Source: Paenibacillus allorhizosphaerae (lineage in GTDB: Bacteria > Bacillota > Bacilli > Paenibacillales > NBRC-103111). From it: a DNA stretch of 64,000 nucleotides. The first letter of the stretch is position 1; each line of letters begins with the position of its first letter. This document shows positions 24,958 to 35,718 of this stretch, one piece after another. The stretch spans positions 124,001 to 188,000 of the forward strand of contig NZ_CAJVCE010000007.1 of assembly GCF_910594985.1 (NCBI RefSeq), read 5' to 3'. The notes under the pieces were generated by a model. It ran no database searches. It saw only the letters and a list, made by a program, of their open reading frames with translations, and was not told the origin of the DNA. The position numbers and the translations under genes are program-made.

Positions 24958-25683
24958 TCATCCGGACATCTGCGGGATATCCTTTTTCAAGAGTTCAATA
25001 TATTTCATTAGCTCGGCGATTGCCTCATATTTCCTCGTCAGTTGATGGTTTAGATTTTGCAGTGCAAGCTGGTACGATCGATCGATTTTTGAGTAATTTT
25101 GCCGGTCCAGGTCATTTAATAGGTCTTTCATATTTTCAATGTAATATATTGTTTTTCTTAGGCTGCTAATGACTAATATTTTTCTCAATTCAGATACCGT
25201 AAACATGCGATATCCATTTTCCTGGTCTCGTTCCGAATGAATTAACCCCTCCTTTTCCCAGTGTCTTATGGCAGAACTGTTTACCCCGGCAAGCTCCGCT
25301 GCTTTTCCAATCGTCATCCTATTCGTTATTTTGCCATTTCGTGATTTCGCAAAATCCACATTTTTAATCATCGCAAGCATCTCTTCCACTCTTTGTTTTT
25401 CTGCTTGCATTTGATACAGCTGATGGTTTAACAACCAAAGCGCTTGATTGATATCTCCCTTCTTGATGCTTCTCATTGCCTCATAAACTACGGGTATATC
25501 ATATCCGCTTAATAACGATCGAATGGCAATAAAGGCTTGAACATGTACGGACTTATAGTATCTGTGATTGCCTGTTGTTCTTGGGACATCGGGAATTAAT
25601 CCTTGCTCTTCATATCTCCTTAAAGTCGTCGTACTTACATTCATTTCTTCGGCAACGTATGCAGGTGAATATGTACGGTGCAT
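24958..25683 (-). CDS. Transcriptional regulator with two MerR-type DNA-binding domains
   Basis: A 241-residue protein with two MerR helix-turn-helix units. The first (residues 1-45) reads YSPAYVAEEMNVSTTTLRRYEEQGLIPDV with the wing TGNHRYY; the second (about 125-175) reads TIGKAAELAGVNSSAIRHWEKEGLI with ENGYRMFTVSELRKI. Between and after them are helical stretches (QAEKQRVEEMLAMIKNV; ENMKDLLNDLDRQNYSK) that could form coiled coils. No typical C-terminal effector domain is visible. Start at ATG 25683, preceded by GAGGAGTGGGG; an ATG five codons upstream overlaps that site. Codon usage and base composition are AT-richer than the flanks. Divergent from the hydrolase gene it probably controls. 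Confidence 0.8.
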   Translation of the reverse strand: MHRTYSPAYVAEEMNVSTTTLRRYEEQGLIPDVPRTTGNHRYYKSVHVQAFIAIRSLLSGYDIPVVYEAMRSIKKGDINQALWLLNHQLYQMQAEKQRVEEMLAMIKNVDFAKSRNGKITNRMTIGKAAELAGVNSSAIRHWEKEGLIHSERDQENGYRMFTVSELRKILVISSLRKTIYYIENMKDLLNDLDRQNYSKIDRSYQLALQNLNHQLTRKYEAIAELMKYIELLKKDIPQMSG

Positions 25684-25787
25684 TTCCCCACTCCTCATTA
25701 TTGAAGTGAAACCTTCATGTGCTGCGTTAACATTTGAATCGAAAAACCGCATGTATGATCGGCATATCAACAGTAGAAACCGAAATA

Positions 25788-25815
25788 TTGCATGAATGTT
25801 GTATGGTAGTATTAT
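25788..25815 (+). promoter_or_regulatory. Promoter of the MerR-linked hydrolase gene
   Basis: TTGCAT (25788-25793), a 16-base spacer and TATTAT (25810-25815) form a plausible sigma-A promoter. The TTG start of the hydrolase is 22 bases downstream. On the other side of the intergenic region TGAAG and CTTCA (about 25699-25714, six-base spacer) form a perfect small dyad near the merR start. Confidence 0.45.
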
Positions 25816-25837
25816 AAACAAATGAGGAGTGAATGCA

Positions 25838-26707
25838 TTGAAAAAGTTCGTAACATTACATGACGGCTCACAATTGGAAGTCGGGTTAACCGGAAATCGC
25901 TCCGGTAAAGCCATTATGCTGCCGGTAGCAAAATCATCCGTCTACGGCCAAAAAGCCGAATATTTGAAAGCATGGGGAGTGGATCCTGAGTTAGGTAAGC
26001 ATTTTGTTGAAGGGCTGTCCGACCCATTTCAAGTGTTGTACTTTGATTATGAAGGGCATCGATTTGAAAATCCGCAACCGGATCATCTCACACCAGAAAC
26101 CATCGCAAATGATTTATTACGCATTGCCGATGAAATGAATATTGGGCCATTCAGTTACTATGGCTACTCTTGGCTCGCTCTTGTCGGGCTGCAATTGGCT
26201 ATCCGAACGGATCGGCTGGAAAGCTTAATTATGGGCGGTTACCCGCCTTATGAAGGACCATACAATGAAATGCTGATCGTAACCGAAAAGACGTGCGAGC
26301 AAGCACTCAAAAATGTAAACGGATCTGAATCCCAACATGAAGTAAACAGCAGCCCTGAAGAAGTGGATTGGGATAACATCCAAGTGAAAGTAGATCCGAA
26401 TCTTACGAAACAATTTTACACGATGTATAGAAGCTTAATGGAGTTTGATGACAAAGCGATTCAAGCCAAGTTAACCTACCCTAAACTAACGTTCGCGGGA
26501 GAAAAAGATACGATTGTTTATGGCGAACCGTTTGGAAGCGTAATCGTTGATATCGTTGGGTTATTACAGAAAAATGAAACCGAATTAAGACACTTTGGGT
26601 GGGATGTAGAAATAATAAGGGGAAAAGACATGGATCATACCAAAGCGATGCAGCCTGCTGCCGTACTCCCGTTGATAAAACCTTGGTTGACCGCTAATTT
26701 ATTGTAG
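25838..26707 (+). CDS. Alpha/beta hydrolase-like protein
   Basis: A 289-residue protein of the alpha/beta hydrolase fold. FDYEGHRF corresponds to the strand-4 region, YYGYSWLALVGLQLA to the nucleophile elbow (GYSWL, lacking the last Gly of GxSxG), LTFAGEKDTIVYGEP to the acid region and GKDMDHTKAM to the His. Between residues about 150 and 190 there is an acidic insertion. The start is taken as TTG 25838 (AGGAG eight bases upstream); a GTG at 25829 overlaps the ribosome-binding site. The substrate is unknown. Its divergence from a MerR-type regulator suggests induced expression. Confidence 0.75.
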   Translation: MKKFVTLHDGSQLEVGLTGNRSGKAIMLPVAKSSVYGQKAEYLKAWGVDPELGKHFVEGLSDPFQVLYFDYEGHRFENPQPDHLTPETIANDLLRIADEMNIGPFSYYGYSWLALVGLQLAIRTDRLESLIMGGYPPYEGPYNEMLIVTEKTCEQALKNVNGSESQHEVNSSPEEVDWDNIQVKVDPNLTKQFYTMYRSLMEFDDKAIQAKLTYPKLTFAGEKDTIVYGEPFGSVIVDIVGLLQKNETELRHFGWDVEIIRGKDMDHTKAMQPAAVLPLIKPWLTANLL

Positions 26708-26734
26708 TTATGCCCGGAAAAAAAATAGGAGATT

Positions 26735-26778
26735 AAAAAAAGCCCCATCCCCGATCGACATTCGACCGGGAACAAGGC
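26735..26778 (-). terminator. Terminator between converging hydrolase and oxidoreductase genes
   Basis: On the minus strand a long stem (GCCTTGTTCCCGGTCGA against TCGATCGGGGATGGGGC, loop ATG) is followed by seven T. It suits the oxidoreductase transcript. Confidence 0.75.
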
Positions 26779-26810
26779 TAACAGGCGGTGTTGAAATTTC
26801 AGATCGCCGT

Positions 26811-27884
26811 CTATTCCACGCGTACCGCTTGCTGCTGGGCTTTGAGGCACAATTCCGCCGCTTTGAACGCGTGCTTTTGCGTCATGGCGTTTTCCGTACG
26901 GTTGATGCAGTCCAGAATCAACTGACCGAAGAACGGATAGCCGACTTGTCCTTTGACCGCAAAATGCTTCTCGCCTTCATGGTTGACCAAGTAAACGTGA
27001 TCCCCCTGCTTTTCGCGGGCGATATCCGTATATTTGCGCAGCTCGATATAGCCGTCGGTGCCAAGGATAATCGTCCTTCCGTCGCCCCAAGTGCCGAGAC
27101 CGTTCGGTGTCAGCCAGTCGACGCGGAAGTAGAACGTGGCCCCGTTGTCCCCGACCAGCGTCGCATCGCCGAAGTCTTCGAGCTCCGGATAGTCTTTGTT
27201 GTTGTAATTGGCAATCCGCGCGCTCGTAACGGTGGCGTCTTTGGCGCCGGTATAGTAAAGAAACTGTTCGATTTGGTGGCTGCCGATGTCGCACAAAATG
27301 CCGCCGTATTTCTCATGCTGGAAAAACCACTCCGGACGGGACGGCGCATTCAGCCGGTGCGGCCCCCAGCCCATCACTTGAACGACACGGCCGATGGCGC
27401 CTTGCTGAACGAGCTCGCCCGCGAACATCGCGCTCTCCACATGAAGCCGTTCGCTGTAGTAGACCATGTACTTTTTGCCGGTTTTCTTCACTGTCGCCCT
27501 GGCGGCTTCCAACTGCTCCAGCTTGGTGAACGGCGTCTTGTCGGTAAAATAGTCTTTGCCGGCCTCCATAACGCGGATGCCGAGCGGTCCGCGTTCCGAA
27601 GGAACGGCCGCCGCGGCGACGAGCTTAATGTTCGGGTCCTGCAAAATTTCCTCCACGGATGCAGCCGGTCTCGCTTGCGGAAACTTTTTCACGAAAGCTT
27701 CCACTTTTTTCGGGTCCGGATCGTACACCATGACCAAATCGGCGCCGGCTTCGATGAGCCCGTTGCACATGCCATAAATATGGCCGTGGTCCAGCGCCGT
27801 GGCGGCAAAAGCAAATTCGCCCGGCCCCACGACCGGATTCGGTTTCCCCTGCGGTGCGTAGTTCATTCCGTCGCTTGTCTGCAT
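26811..27884 (-). CDS. Gfo/Idh/MocA family oxidoreductase
   Basis: A 357-residue NAD(P)-dependent oxidoreductase. The Rossmann part covers about residues 20-140 (FAFAATALDHGHIYGMCNGLIEAG; DLVMVYDPDPKKVEAF; LVAAAAVPSERGPLGIRVMEAGKDYFTDKTPFT, shown in pieces) and the C-terminal domain begins near GAIGRVVQVMGWGPHRL, with the active-site-like DIGSHQIEQFLYYTG. No EKP motif is present; DKTP takes its place. The start is uncertain: ATG 27884 with GGGGAGG 12 bases upstream was chosen over a TTG at 27920 without a ribosome-binding site. It follows metG by about 57 bases. Confidence 0.85.
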   Translation of the reverse strand: MQTSDGMNYAPQGKPNPVVGPGEFAFAATALDHGHIYGMCNGLIEAGADLVMVYDPDPKKVEAFVKKFPQARPAASVEEILQDPNIKLVAAAAVPSERGPLGIRVMEAGKDYFTDKTPFTKLEQLEAARATVKKTGKKYMVYYSERLHVESAMFAGELVQQGAIGRVVQVMGWGPHRLNAPSRPEWFFQHEKYGGILCDIGSHQIEQFLYYTGAKDATVTSARIANYNNKDYPELEDFGDATLVGDNGATFYFRVDWLTPNGLGTWGDGRTIILGTDGYIELRKYTDIAREKQGDHVYLVNHEGEKHFAVKGQVGYPFFGQLILDCINRTENAMTQKHAFKAAELCLKAQQQAVRVE

Positions 27885-27940
27885 GAGTTTGAGCAGCCTC
27901 CCCATATCGGTGATCTTCAAATTGTTAACGTGAACAAACC

Positions 27941-30388
<2,448 letters not shown>

Positions 30389-30394
30389 ATGCAC

Positions 30395-30423
30395 AATATA
30401 TCGAATCTGACCAGACGTGTCAA
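30395..30423 (-). promoter_or_regulatory. Sigma-A promoter of metG leader
   Basis: TTGACA (30418-30423), 17 bases, TATATT (30395-30400) on the minus strand. This is close to consensus. The -35 hexamer overlaps the yidD stop codon, and transcription would begin near 30388, giving a leader of about 447 bases. Confidence 0.85.
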
Positions 30424-30656
30424 GGCACATGGTCTACGCCGCCCGGATGAAACGGATGACACTTGCAGATCCGCTTCACGGCGAGCCAGGAGCCGCGCAC
30501 CGCCCCGTGCCGCTCCAGCGCCTCCAGCGCGTAGGCGGAACAGGTCGGGTAAAATCTGCAGGTCGGCGGCTTGAGCGGCGAAATCACCTTCCGGTAAAAA
30601 AGAACGCCGCCCTTGAGCACTTTATTGATCAATACGGCCCACCGTCCTTCCCTCAT
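30420..30656 (-). CDS. yidD: Membrane protein insertion efficiency factor YidD
   Basis: A small (78-residue) protein thought to help YidC-dependent membrane insertion. The conserved core is [54 protein letters not shown] (given here only as the span from residue 22 to 74), with the YPTCSxYA and KCHPF motifs clearly present. It begins at an ATG directly after AGAAGG, which is close; a TTG ten codons later is possible. It is not next to rnpA/yidC as in many bacteria. Its 3' end contains the metG promoter. Confidence 0.88.
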   Translation of the reverse strand: MREGRWAVLINKVLKGGVLFYRKVISPLKPPTCRFYPTCSAYALEALERHGAVRGSWLAVKRICKCHPFHPGGVDHVP

Positions 30657-30720
30657 CCTTCTTCCATGTTCTCATCATGCCAAGGTGCGGCCCGAATGTC
30701 AAACGAACGGGACGCAACCG

Positions 30721-30744
30721 GAAAAAGACCCGCAGCGCCGGTCT
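30721..30744 (-). terminator. Terminator of the racemase-like gene
   Basis: On the minus strand AGACC, a ten-base loop with internal GC pairs, and GGTCT are followed by TTTTTC, about 53 bases after the stop codon of the gene at 30797. Confidence 0.6.
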
Positions 30745-30796
30745 CCTCAGCCCGGGAACGAGTCTCCTTCGATATATGTCCTTTTTCATATCTTCT

Positions 30797-31483
30797 CTAT
30801 GAACTTACGAAAATATGCTTGAACCTGCGCTGCAGCGCGCTTACCGGCTGGATCAGCTCGACGCCGAGCGATCGTTCCACCCGCCGCGCGGCCTCCGTCA
30901 TCGAAAGCTGCGTCACGACGACTTTCTCCGATCGGCTTCGGATCAATTCTTGAAGAAAAGATTCCACCTTCTCATCATATGCCTCTGCACGGCCCTGCAG
31001 CAACAGCTGGAAACAATGATCCGCCACCGCCGCCACCGCATTCAGCTCTGCGCCTTTGGCGGCCGCATGCTTTCGCAGCCGTTCCATCGTTCCTTCCACC
31101 GTCGCGGGATTCGTAAACGCCAGCACCGCTTCTCGGCTGTTGTCCAGCAAATCGTCAAACCATGGTTCATCGATCGGAATAACAGGTATGGAGCTCCGGT
31201 TATGTTCCGCCGGATCCGGGGACGCATCGAGCAAGGCGATATAATTCGTACAGGTAATGATGATCGCTTCCACGCCGCTGCCTTCGATCCAGGCAAGCTG
31301 TTCCTTCACTTTGGCGGCCGCCTCCGCCATCCCGGCCTCGCGTCCGGTCAGTCGGTGGATCAGTCCGGGATCGACAAAGTGCAATAGCTCCGTTCCTTCG
31401 GACGTTAGCGCCTCCTCCACGTAACGAATATTGGAATGGTGCGCGTGCAGGCATCCTATGCGCATTTGCTTCCTTTTGTTCAT
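30797..31483 (-). CDS. Aspartate/glutamate racemase superfamily-like protein
   Basis: A 228-residue protein. It begins with IGCLHAHHSNIRYVEEAL and has AIIITCTNYIALL, PVIPIDEPWFDDLL and VVVTQLSMTEAARRV, which resemble the two Cys regions and domain layout of the Asp/Glu/hydantoin racemase superfamily (Cys in TCTNY corresponds to the first; the second is replaced by Gln/Ser in TQLSM). Isomerase activity is therefore uncertain. Start at ATG 31483 with TGGAG nine bases upstream; another ATG six codons later is possible. Single gene, with a terminator. Confidence 0.6.
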   Translation of the reverse strand: MNKRKQMRIGCLHAHHSNIRYVEEALTSEGTELLHFVDPGLIHRLTGREAGMAEAAAKVKEQLAWIEGSGVEAIIITCTNYIALLDASPDPAEHNRSSIPVIPIDEPWFDDLLDNSREAVLAFTNPATVEGTMERLRKHAAAKGAELNAVAAVADHCFQLLLQGRAEAYDEKVESFLQELIRSRSEKVVVTQLSMTEAARRVERSLGVELIQPVSALQRRFKHIFVSS

Positions 31484-31604
31484 AACGATCAGCTCCATTC
31501 GGGTACAGCGATCTCTCTATCATATGTTTACCGGAGGCTGCAATGCAATACCGCTACGAACAGGAACGCCGCATGAATGGATCTGGCCGCCGCAAGCGGC
31601 GAAA

Positions 31605-32672
31605 CTATTGCGCCGCTTCCACCGAATCCGAGCCGGTAGGCGACGACCCGCCGTACGGGAACCGATCGCGCTGCGACTGTCCGGCGCGGTAATCCAGCAT
31701 TTGCCCCGCTCCGAGTGCCGTGCAATCCAGCGGATGCTCTGCAAGGTGAACGGGGACGCCGGTTTCCAAGCGGATGCGGTCGTCCAGTCCGCGGAGCATC
31801 GCCCCGCCGCCGCAAAGCAGAATGCCGTGCTCCACTACGTCGCCGGCCAGCTCCGGCGGGCACTGCTCGAGCGTAGAACGGATCGCCTCGACGATGATCC
31901 ACAAAAAATCGTCCAGCAGGCCGAATATTTCCGCCGACGAAATCGTGACGGAACGCGGCAAGCCGGTGATCAAGTCTCTGCCCTTAACATCGATGGACGG
32001 CGCGTTGCGGTCCGGCTCAACCGCCGTGCCGATCCGCTTCTTGATTTCTTCGGCCGTCCGTTCGCCGATCGCGAGGTTATAGGCGCGCTTCACGTAGTCG
32101 GCGATATCCTTGTCGATAGACATCCCTGCGCGACGTACGGTATGGCTGACGACGATACCGCCCAGCGACAGCACCGCCACCTGGCTCGTTCCTCCGCCGA
32201 TGTCCAGCACGAGCGAGCCGACCGGCTCATCCACGGGCAAACCGGCTCCGAGCGCCGCGGCCAGCGGCTCTTCGACCGCTATCGCCTTCTTCGCCCCTTT
32301 GTGCACAACCGTATCTTCTACCGCGCGCTTTTGCACATTCGTAATCCCGCAAGGAACGGAAATGTACACCTGCGAACTCCGGAACCACGGCGTTCGCCCC
32401 TGAATTTTTTTAATAAAATATTGCAGCATTGCCGACGTCACATCGAAATTCGCAATGACGCCGTCTTTGAGCGGATAGATGACATCGATATTTCCCGGCG
32501 TTCGCCCGATCATCGCCTGCGCCTCTTCCCCGACGGCTTTAATCTCGCCGGTATCTAGACGAACGGCCACAACGGACGGCTCTCTCAGTACAATGCCTTT
32601 TCCTTGCTGACATATCACCGTATTGGATGTGCCCAAATCGATGCCGTACAACGCATCCCATCGTTTTAACAT
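31605..32672 (-). CDS. MreB/Mbl-like cell shape protein
   Basis: A 355-residue actin-like protein of the MreB family, which forms membrane-bound filaments guiding wall synthesis. It has the phosphate 1 motif YGIDLGTSNTVI, PSVVAV, VYISVPCGITNVQKRAVEDT, EEPLAAALGAGLPV, phosphate 2 LVLDIGGGTSQVAVLSLGG, and the adenosine motif GILLCGGGAMLRGLDD. The last 25 residues (RAGQSQRDRFPYGGSSPTGSD) are an unusual polar tail. It overlaps the sensor kinase stop codon by seven bases and has GAAGGAGG upstream, so it belongs to the two-component operon rather than to an mreBCD operon. Confidence 0.9.
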   Translation of the reverse strand: MLKRWDALYGIDLGTSNTVICQQGKGIVLREPSVVAVRLDTGEIKAVGEEAQAMIGRTPGNIDVIYPLKDGVIANFDVTSAMLQYFIKKIQGRTPWFRSSQVYISVPCGITNVQKRAVEDTVVHKGAKKAIAVEEPLAAALGAGLPVDEPVGSLVLDIGGGTSQVAVLSLGGIVVSHTVRRAGMSIDKDIADYVKRAYNLAIGERTAEEIKKRIGTAVEPDRNAPSIDVKGRDLITGLPRSVTISSAEIFGLLDDFLWIIVEAIRSTLEQCPPELAGDVVEHGILLCGGGAMLRGLDDRIRLETGVPVHLAEHPLDCTALGAGQMLDYRAGQSQRDRFPYGGSSPTGSDSVEAAQ

Positions 32673-34147
32673 GTTTTGTTGCCTCCTTCATTGTTGTAAT
32701 CGCCGGATGCGGACGTCGTACCATGCAGCAGCGGAAGCCTTACCTCGAAGCTCGTTCCTTTCCCGAACTCGCTTTCCACCGTGATATCCCCTTGATGCAG
32801 CTCCACCAGTTCCCGGACAATTGCCAGTCCTAAACCGGTGCCGGAGTTTTTCTTCGAGCGCCCGCGGTCTACCTTGAAGAACCGCTCCCAGATCAATTCC
32901 TTATCTTCCTCGGAGATGCCGATTCCCGTATCGGATACGGAGAAATGCAGCTTGTCTGCGCTGCTCCACGCTTTAATCGTAATCAAGCCGTTTTCCGTAA
33001 ACTTCACGGCGTTCTTTACCAAATTTCTAACGATTTGCTCAAGCCGGTCCGGGTCCGCATATGCATACGGCAGCGACTCATCCACATGCAATTCAATCTT
33101 GGTGTGCTTGTCCGCCGCTTCCGGCTGCAGCGTAAAAGCGACGTGATGAATGAGCCGACTGACGTTGACAGGACTTGAATGCAGCGCAATTTCGTCGTTC
33201 TCAAGCTTGATCAAATCCATAATATCGTCGACCAGTCTGCTCATATGCAGCGTTTCTTTATAAATAATGTCGTAGTAACGAGGCTTGGCCGCATCGTCGA
33301 TCAAGTCGTCCTGCAGCGCTTCGAGAAAGCCCTGCATGGCGGTAAGCGGCGTGCGCAATTCATGGGAAATGTTGGCCAAAAAATGCTGCCGAATTTGCTC
33401 CAGCTTGCGCTTCTCCAGGTCGATCCGCTCCAGCTTCCCCGCCATCTGATTGATTGTCGCGGCAAGATCGCCGATCTCGTCCTTCGACGGGATGTCGATG
33501 CGCTCTCCGTAGTCGCCCATGCCGATTCGGCTCGCCGCCCGGTCGATTTGCCGCAAGGGCCTGGAGATCGACCATGATAAGTACGAAGCGATCGCCACGG
33601 AGAAGACGAGCCCGAACAGTGTGACCCAAAGAATCGTCTCGCGAATGTTGTTGATCGTTTCATTCATCCCGATGACCGGGGCATGCAGCACGATGCCGCC
33701 GTATACCTGGTTATCTTTCCCCCAAGGCACAACGACGGACAGCATCGACTCCTTCAGCCCCTCGAACTGCAAATTGAGCACCGCATCGTCGCCCTGGGTC
33801 ACTTTGCGAACGATCGACGCATCGACGGATTTCCCTACGGACACCTCGTCCTTGCTTGACGTCGCGACGATTTTGCCTTGTCGGTCAAAAATCCAGATCC
33901 GGTTATCGAACGACTGGTCGTAAAACAGCAGCAGTTCCTTCAAGCCTTCTCCGCCGGGCGCAACGTTTTGAATGGAAAGATTGATACGCTTTGCTTTGCG
34001 CAGCAGCTCCTCCTGCTTCGAATGCACGATGTAATCTTTCGTCCAATACGACATCAGAAGCCCGGCGAAACAAAGTCCGAGAAGCACCGTGATCATATAA
34101 CTGAACAGCAGACGGCGAAAAATGCTCCGATGCGTACCGAAAATCAT
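32666..34147 (-). CDS. Sensor histidine kinase
   Basis: A 493-residue membrane kinase. Helix 1 (about 11-33), an extracellular domain (about 37-170, with VAPGGEGLKELLLFYDQSF and DNRIWIFDRQGKIVA, a dCache/PAS-like fold), helix 2 (about 172-192), HAMP (193-245), HisKA with phospho-acceptor His262 in SHELRTPLTAMQGFLEAL, and HATPase with NAVKFTENG (N-box), DTGIGISEED (G1), GTGLGLAIVRELVELH (G2). The ATG at 34147 overlaps the regulator's TGA (ATGA). The architecture resembles ResE/PhoR-type kinases; the signal is unknown. Confidence 0.92.
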   Translation of the reverse strand: MIFGTHRSIFRRLLFSYMITVLLGLCFAGLLMSYWTKDYIVHSKQEELLRKAKRINLSIQNVAPGGEGLKELLLFYDQSFDNRIWIFDRQGKIVATSSKDEVSVGKSVDASIVRKVTQGDDAVLNLQFEGLKESMLSVVVPWGKDNQVYGGIVLHAPVIGMNETINNIRETILWVTLFGLVFSVAIASYLSWSISRPLRQIDRAASRIGMGDYGERIDIPSKDEIGDLAATINQMAGKLERIDLEKRKLEQIRQHFLANISHELRTPLTAMQGFLEALQDDLIDDAAKPRYYDIIYKETLHMSRLVDDIMDLIKLENDEIALHSSPVNVSRLIHHVAFTLQPEAADKHTKIELHVDESLPYAYADPDRLEQIVRNLVKNAVKFTENGLITIKAWSSADKLHFSVSDTGIGISEEDKELIWERFFKVDRGRSKKNSGTGLGLAIVRELVELHQGDITVESEFGKGTSFEVRLPLLHGTTSASGDYNNEGGNKTC

Positions 34148-34842
34148 TGCTGTACCTCGAACTTGTACCCGACCCCCCACACGGTGTGGATGCAGTCGTT
34201 CCCGAGCGGGTTCAGCTTCTCGCGCACCTTCTTCACATGAACGTCGACGGTGCGGATATCGCCGATAAAATCGTAGCCCCATACTTGCTCCAGCAGTTGT
34301 TCTCTTGTGTAGACCGTCCCGGGAGACTTCGCCATGTGCGTCAGCAGGTCGAACTCTTTGGGGCGCAAAATGATTTTTTCCTCCCCGGCGAGCACTTCGC
34401 GCCGATCCGGAATAATCGTCAGTCCGTCAAACTCGTAAATTTGCTGCGTTTCCTGGTCGCTCCCGCTTCGCCCTTTCTGCATTCGGCGGAAGATCGCCTT
34501 AATCCGGGCGACGAGCTCTCGCGGGCTGAACGGCTTCGTGACGTAATCATCCGCTCCGAGTTCGAGACCAAGCACACGATCGAACTCGTCGCCTTTGGCC
34601 GTTAGCATAATAATCGGAATATCGAATCGCTTCAATATTTCCCGGCACGCTTCGTAACCGTCCATATTCGGCATCATGACGTCGAGAATAATAATATCCG
34701 GCGATTCTTTCTCCACCAGCTCCAGCGCTTCTTCACCGTCCTGGGCTTCGATCATTTGAATATGCTGCTTTTCGAAATATAGCCGGATGATCTCCCGTAC
34801 GTTCGGATCATCGTCGGCCACGAGCACTTTCCAAGGGTTCAT
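34144..34842 (-). CDS. OmpR/PhoB-family response regulator
   Basis: A 232-residue regulator. Receiver domain: acidic pocket DDD at 10-12, phospho-acceptor Asp54 in DIIILDVMMPNMDGYEA, Thr and Lys of MLTAKGDEFD, then GADDYVTKPFSPREL. The C-terminal winged helix has LTIIPDRREVLAGEEKI, RPKEFDLLTHMAKSPG, and VDVHVKKVREKL with TVWGVGYKFE. Start at ATG 34842 with AAAGGAG. First gene of an operon with the kinase and an MreB paralogue; a dyad just upstream may be its own control site. Confidence 0.94.
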   Translation of the reverse strand: MNPWKVLVADDDPNVREIIRLYFEKQHIQMIEAQDGEEALELVEKESPDIIILDVMMPNMDGYEACREILKRFDIPIIMLTAKGDEFDRVLGLELGADDYVTKPFSPRELVARIKAIFRRMQKGRSGSDQETQQIYEFDGLTIIPDRREVLAGEEKIILRPKEFDLLTHMAKSPGTVYTREQLLEQVWGYDFIGDIRTVDVHVKKVREKLNPLGNDCIHTVWGVGYKFEVQQ

Positions 34843-34861
34843 CGATACCGCTCCTTTAGCA

Positions 34862-34887
34862 AATGGAGTACTATAGTCTTCTCCATT
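34862..34887. promoter_or_regulatory. Dyad upstream of the response regulator gene
   Basis: AATGGAG (34862-34868) and CTCCATT (34881-34887) flank ACTATAGT, itself a perfect palindrome. The element ends 20 bases before the regulator start, overlapping a possible -10 (TATAGT on the minus strand). Confidence 0.4.
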
Positions 34888-34919
34888 ACCCTCAAGTTTG
34901 CGGGGGGAAACACGAAAAA

Positions 34920-34964
34920 GGAAGCCATTTCCTTTTTCCAAGCCGGAAAAAGAAAGCGGCTTCC
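34920..34964 (-). terminator. Terminator of the Ser-rich lipoprotein gene
   Basis: GGAAGCC, a T/C-rich part and its complement form a 20-bp stem with three mismatches, immediately downstream of the lipoprotein stop codon. The far side lacks a strong T-tract, so efficiency is uncertain. Confidence 0.55.
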
Positions 34965-34975
34965 CCGTATATTCG

Positions 34976-35479
34976 TTACTTCGTTGTGCTTGGACTGGTC
35001 GTACTGCCTGCCCCGGTGGTTCCTCCACCCGCCGATGATGATGGCGCCTTGGTCGAACCGCTATCCGCGCCGGCCCCCGTACTGCTGGAGCTGGAAGAGC
35101 CTGTGCTGTCAGAACCCGCAGAAGGCTTGCTTGTGCTTGACGAGCCAGGGCTGCTGGAGCTTGAAGCACCCGGCGTAGTCGAGCTTGACCCGCCCGGGCT
35201 GCTGGAACTGGACGATGAACCGGAAGTGCTGCCGCTGCCCGTTGAGGACGAGCCTGCGCCGGCTCCTGTACCGCCGCTTGTGCCGCTGCTTGATCCAGAG
35301 GTCGAACCGCCCGGCGAAGTCGTATCCGATGAAGATGGAGCTTTGCTGCCGCTGTCCTTCGGTGTCGTACCGGCAGGAGCGTCCTGAATCCCCCCTTCTC
35401 CGCTGGAGCAACCTGCGAGCAATCCGGCAACCAACACCCCCGATAACATCATTCCTGTGTACCATTTTTTCATGGACAT
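34976..35479 (-). CDS. Low-complexity Ser/Gly/Thr-rich lipoprotein
   Basis: A 167-residue predicted lipoprotein. The signal peptide ends in LLAGC (Cys24), and after a short GEGGIQDAPAGT region the whole remainder (about 130 residues) is Ser, Gly, Thr, Ala and Pro, in patterns such as GSTSGSSSGTSGG and SSSSSSPGGSS. No globular domain is visible. It could be a flexible spacer on the cell surface, a substrate for glycosylation, or a remnant whose globular domain was lost. The ATG chosen has GAGGAG seven bases upstream. It sits directly upstream of the two-component operon. Confidence 0.75.
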   Translation of the reverse strand: MSMKKWYTGMMLSGVLVAGLLAGCSSGEGGIQDAPAGTTPKDSGSKAPSSSDTTSPGGSTSGSSSGTSGGTGAGAGSSSTGSGSTSGSSSSSSSPGGSSSTTPGASSSSSPGSSSTSKPSAGSDSTGSSSSSSTGAGADSGSTKAPSSSAGGGTTGAGSTTSPSTTK

Positions 35480-35718
35480 ATTCATTCTCCTCTCCGTTAT
35501 GGTTCGGTTATGATCTTACACAACCAATCTACCCTAAAATGATGATCATCCTGTGGGTATTCCGTAACCGAAAGGTTAAAAAAATATGATCATTTCATGA
35601 ATCGTCCAGCAAACGACAAAAAACCCTACCAAAATCATGCTTTGTGTCGAATGATTTAGGAAGGCGTCTCCACGACATGCGGGCGCCGAACCATGTTTTT
35701 TTGAAGGGTGTGACGTCC

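Noticed and set aside
24958-25914. 318-codon version of the MerR-type gene
   Set aside because: The first 77 codons have no ribosome-binding site and do not resemble a MerR protein; the ATG at 25683 has a good one.
31431-32558. 375-codon plus-strand reading frame opposite the MreB paralogue
   Set aside because: Shadow of the MreB-like gene with no recognisable motif.
35000-35430. Repeat array or CRISPR-like pattern in the lipoprotein gene
   Set aside because: The repeats are short codon-level Ser/Gly repeats in one frame, without spacers or regular unit length.
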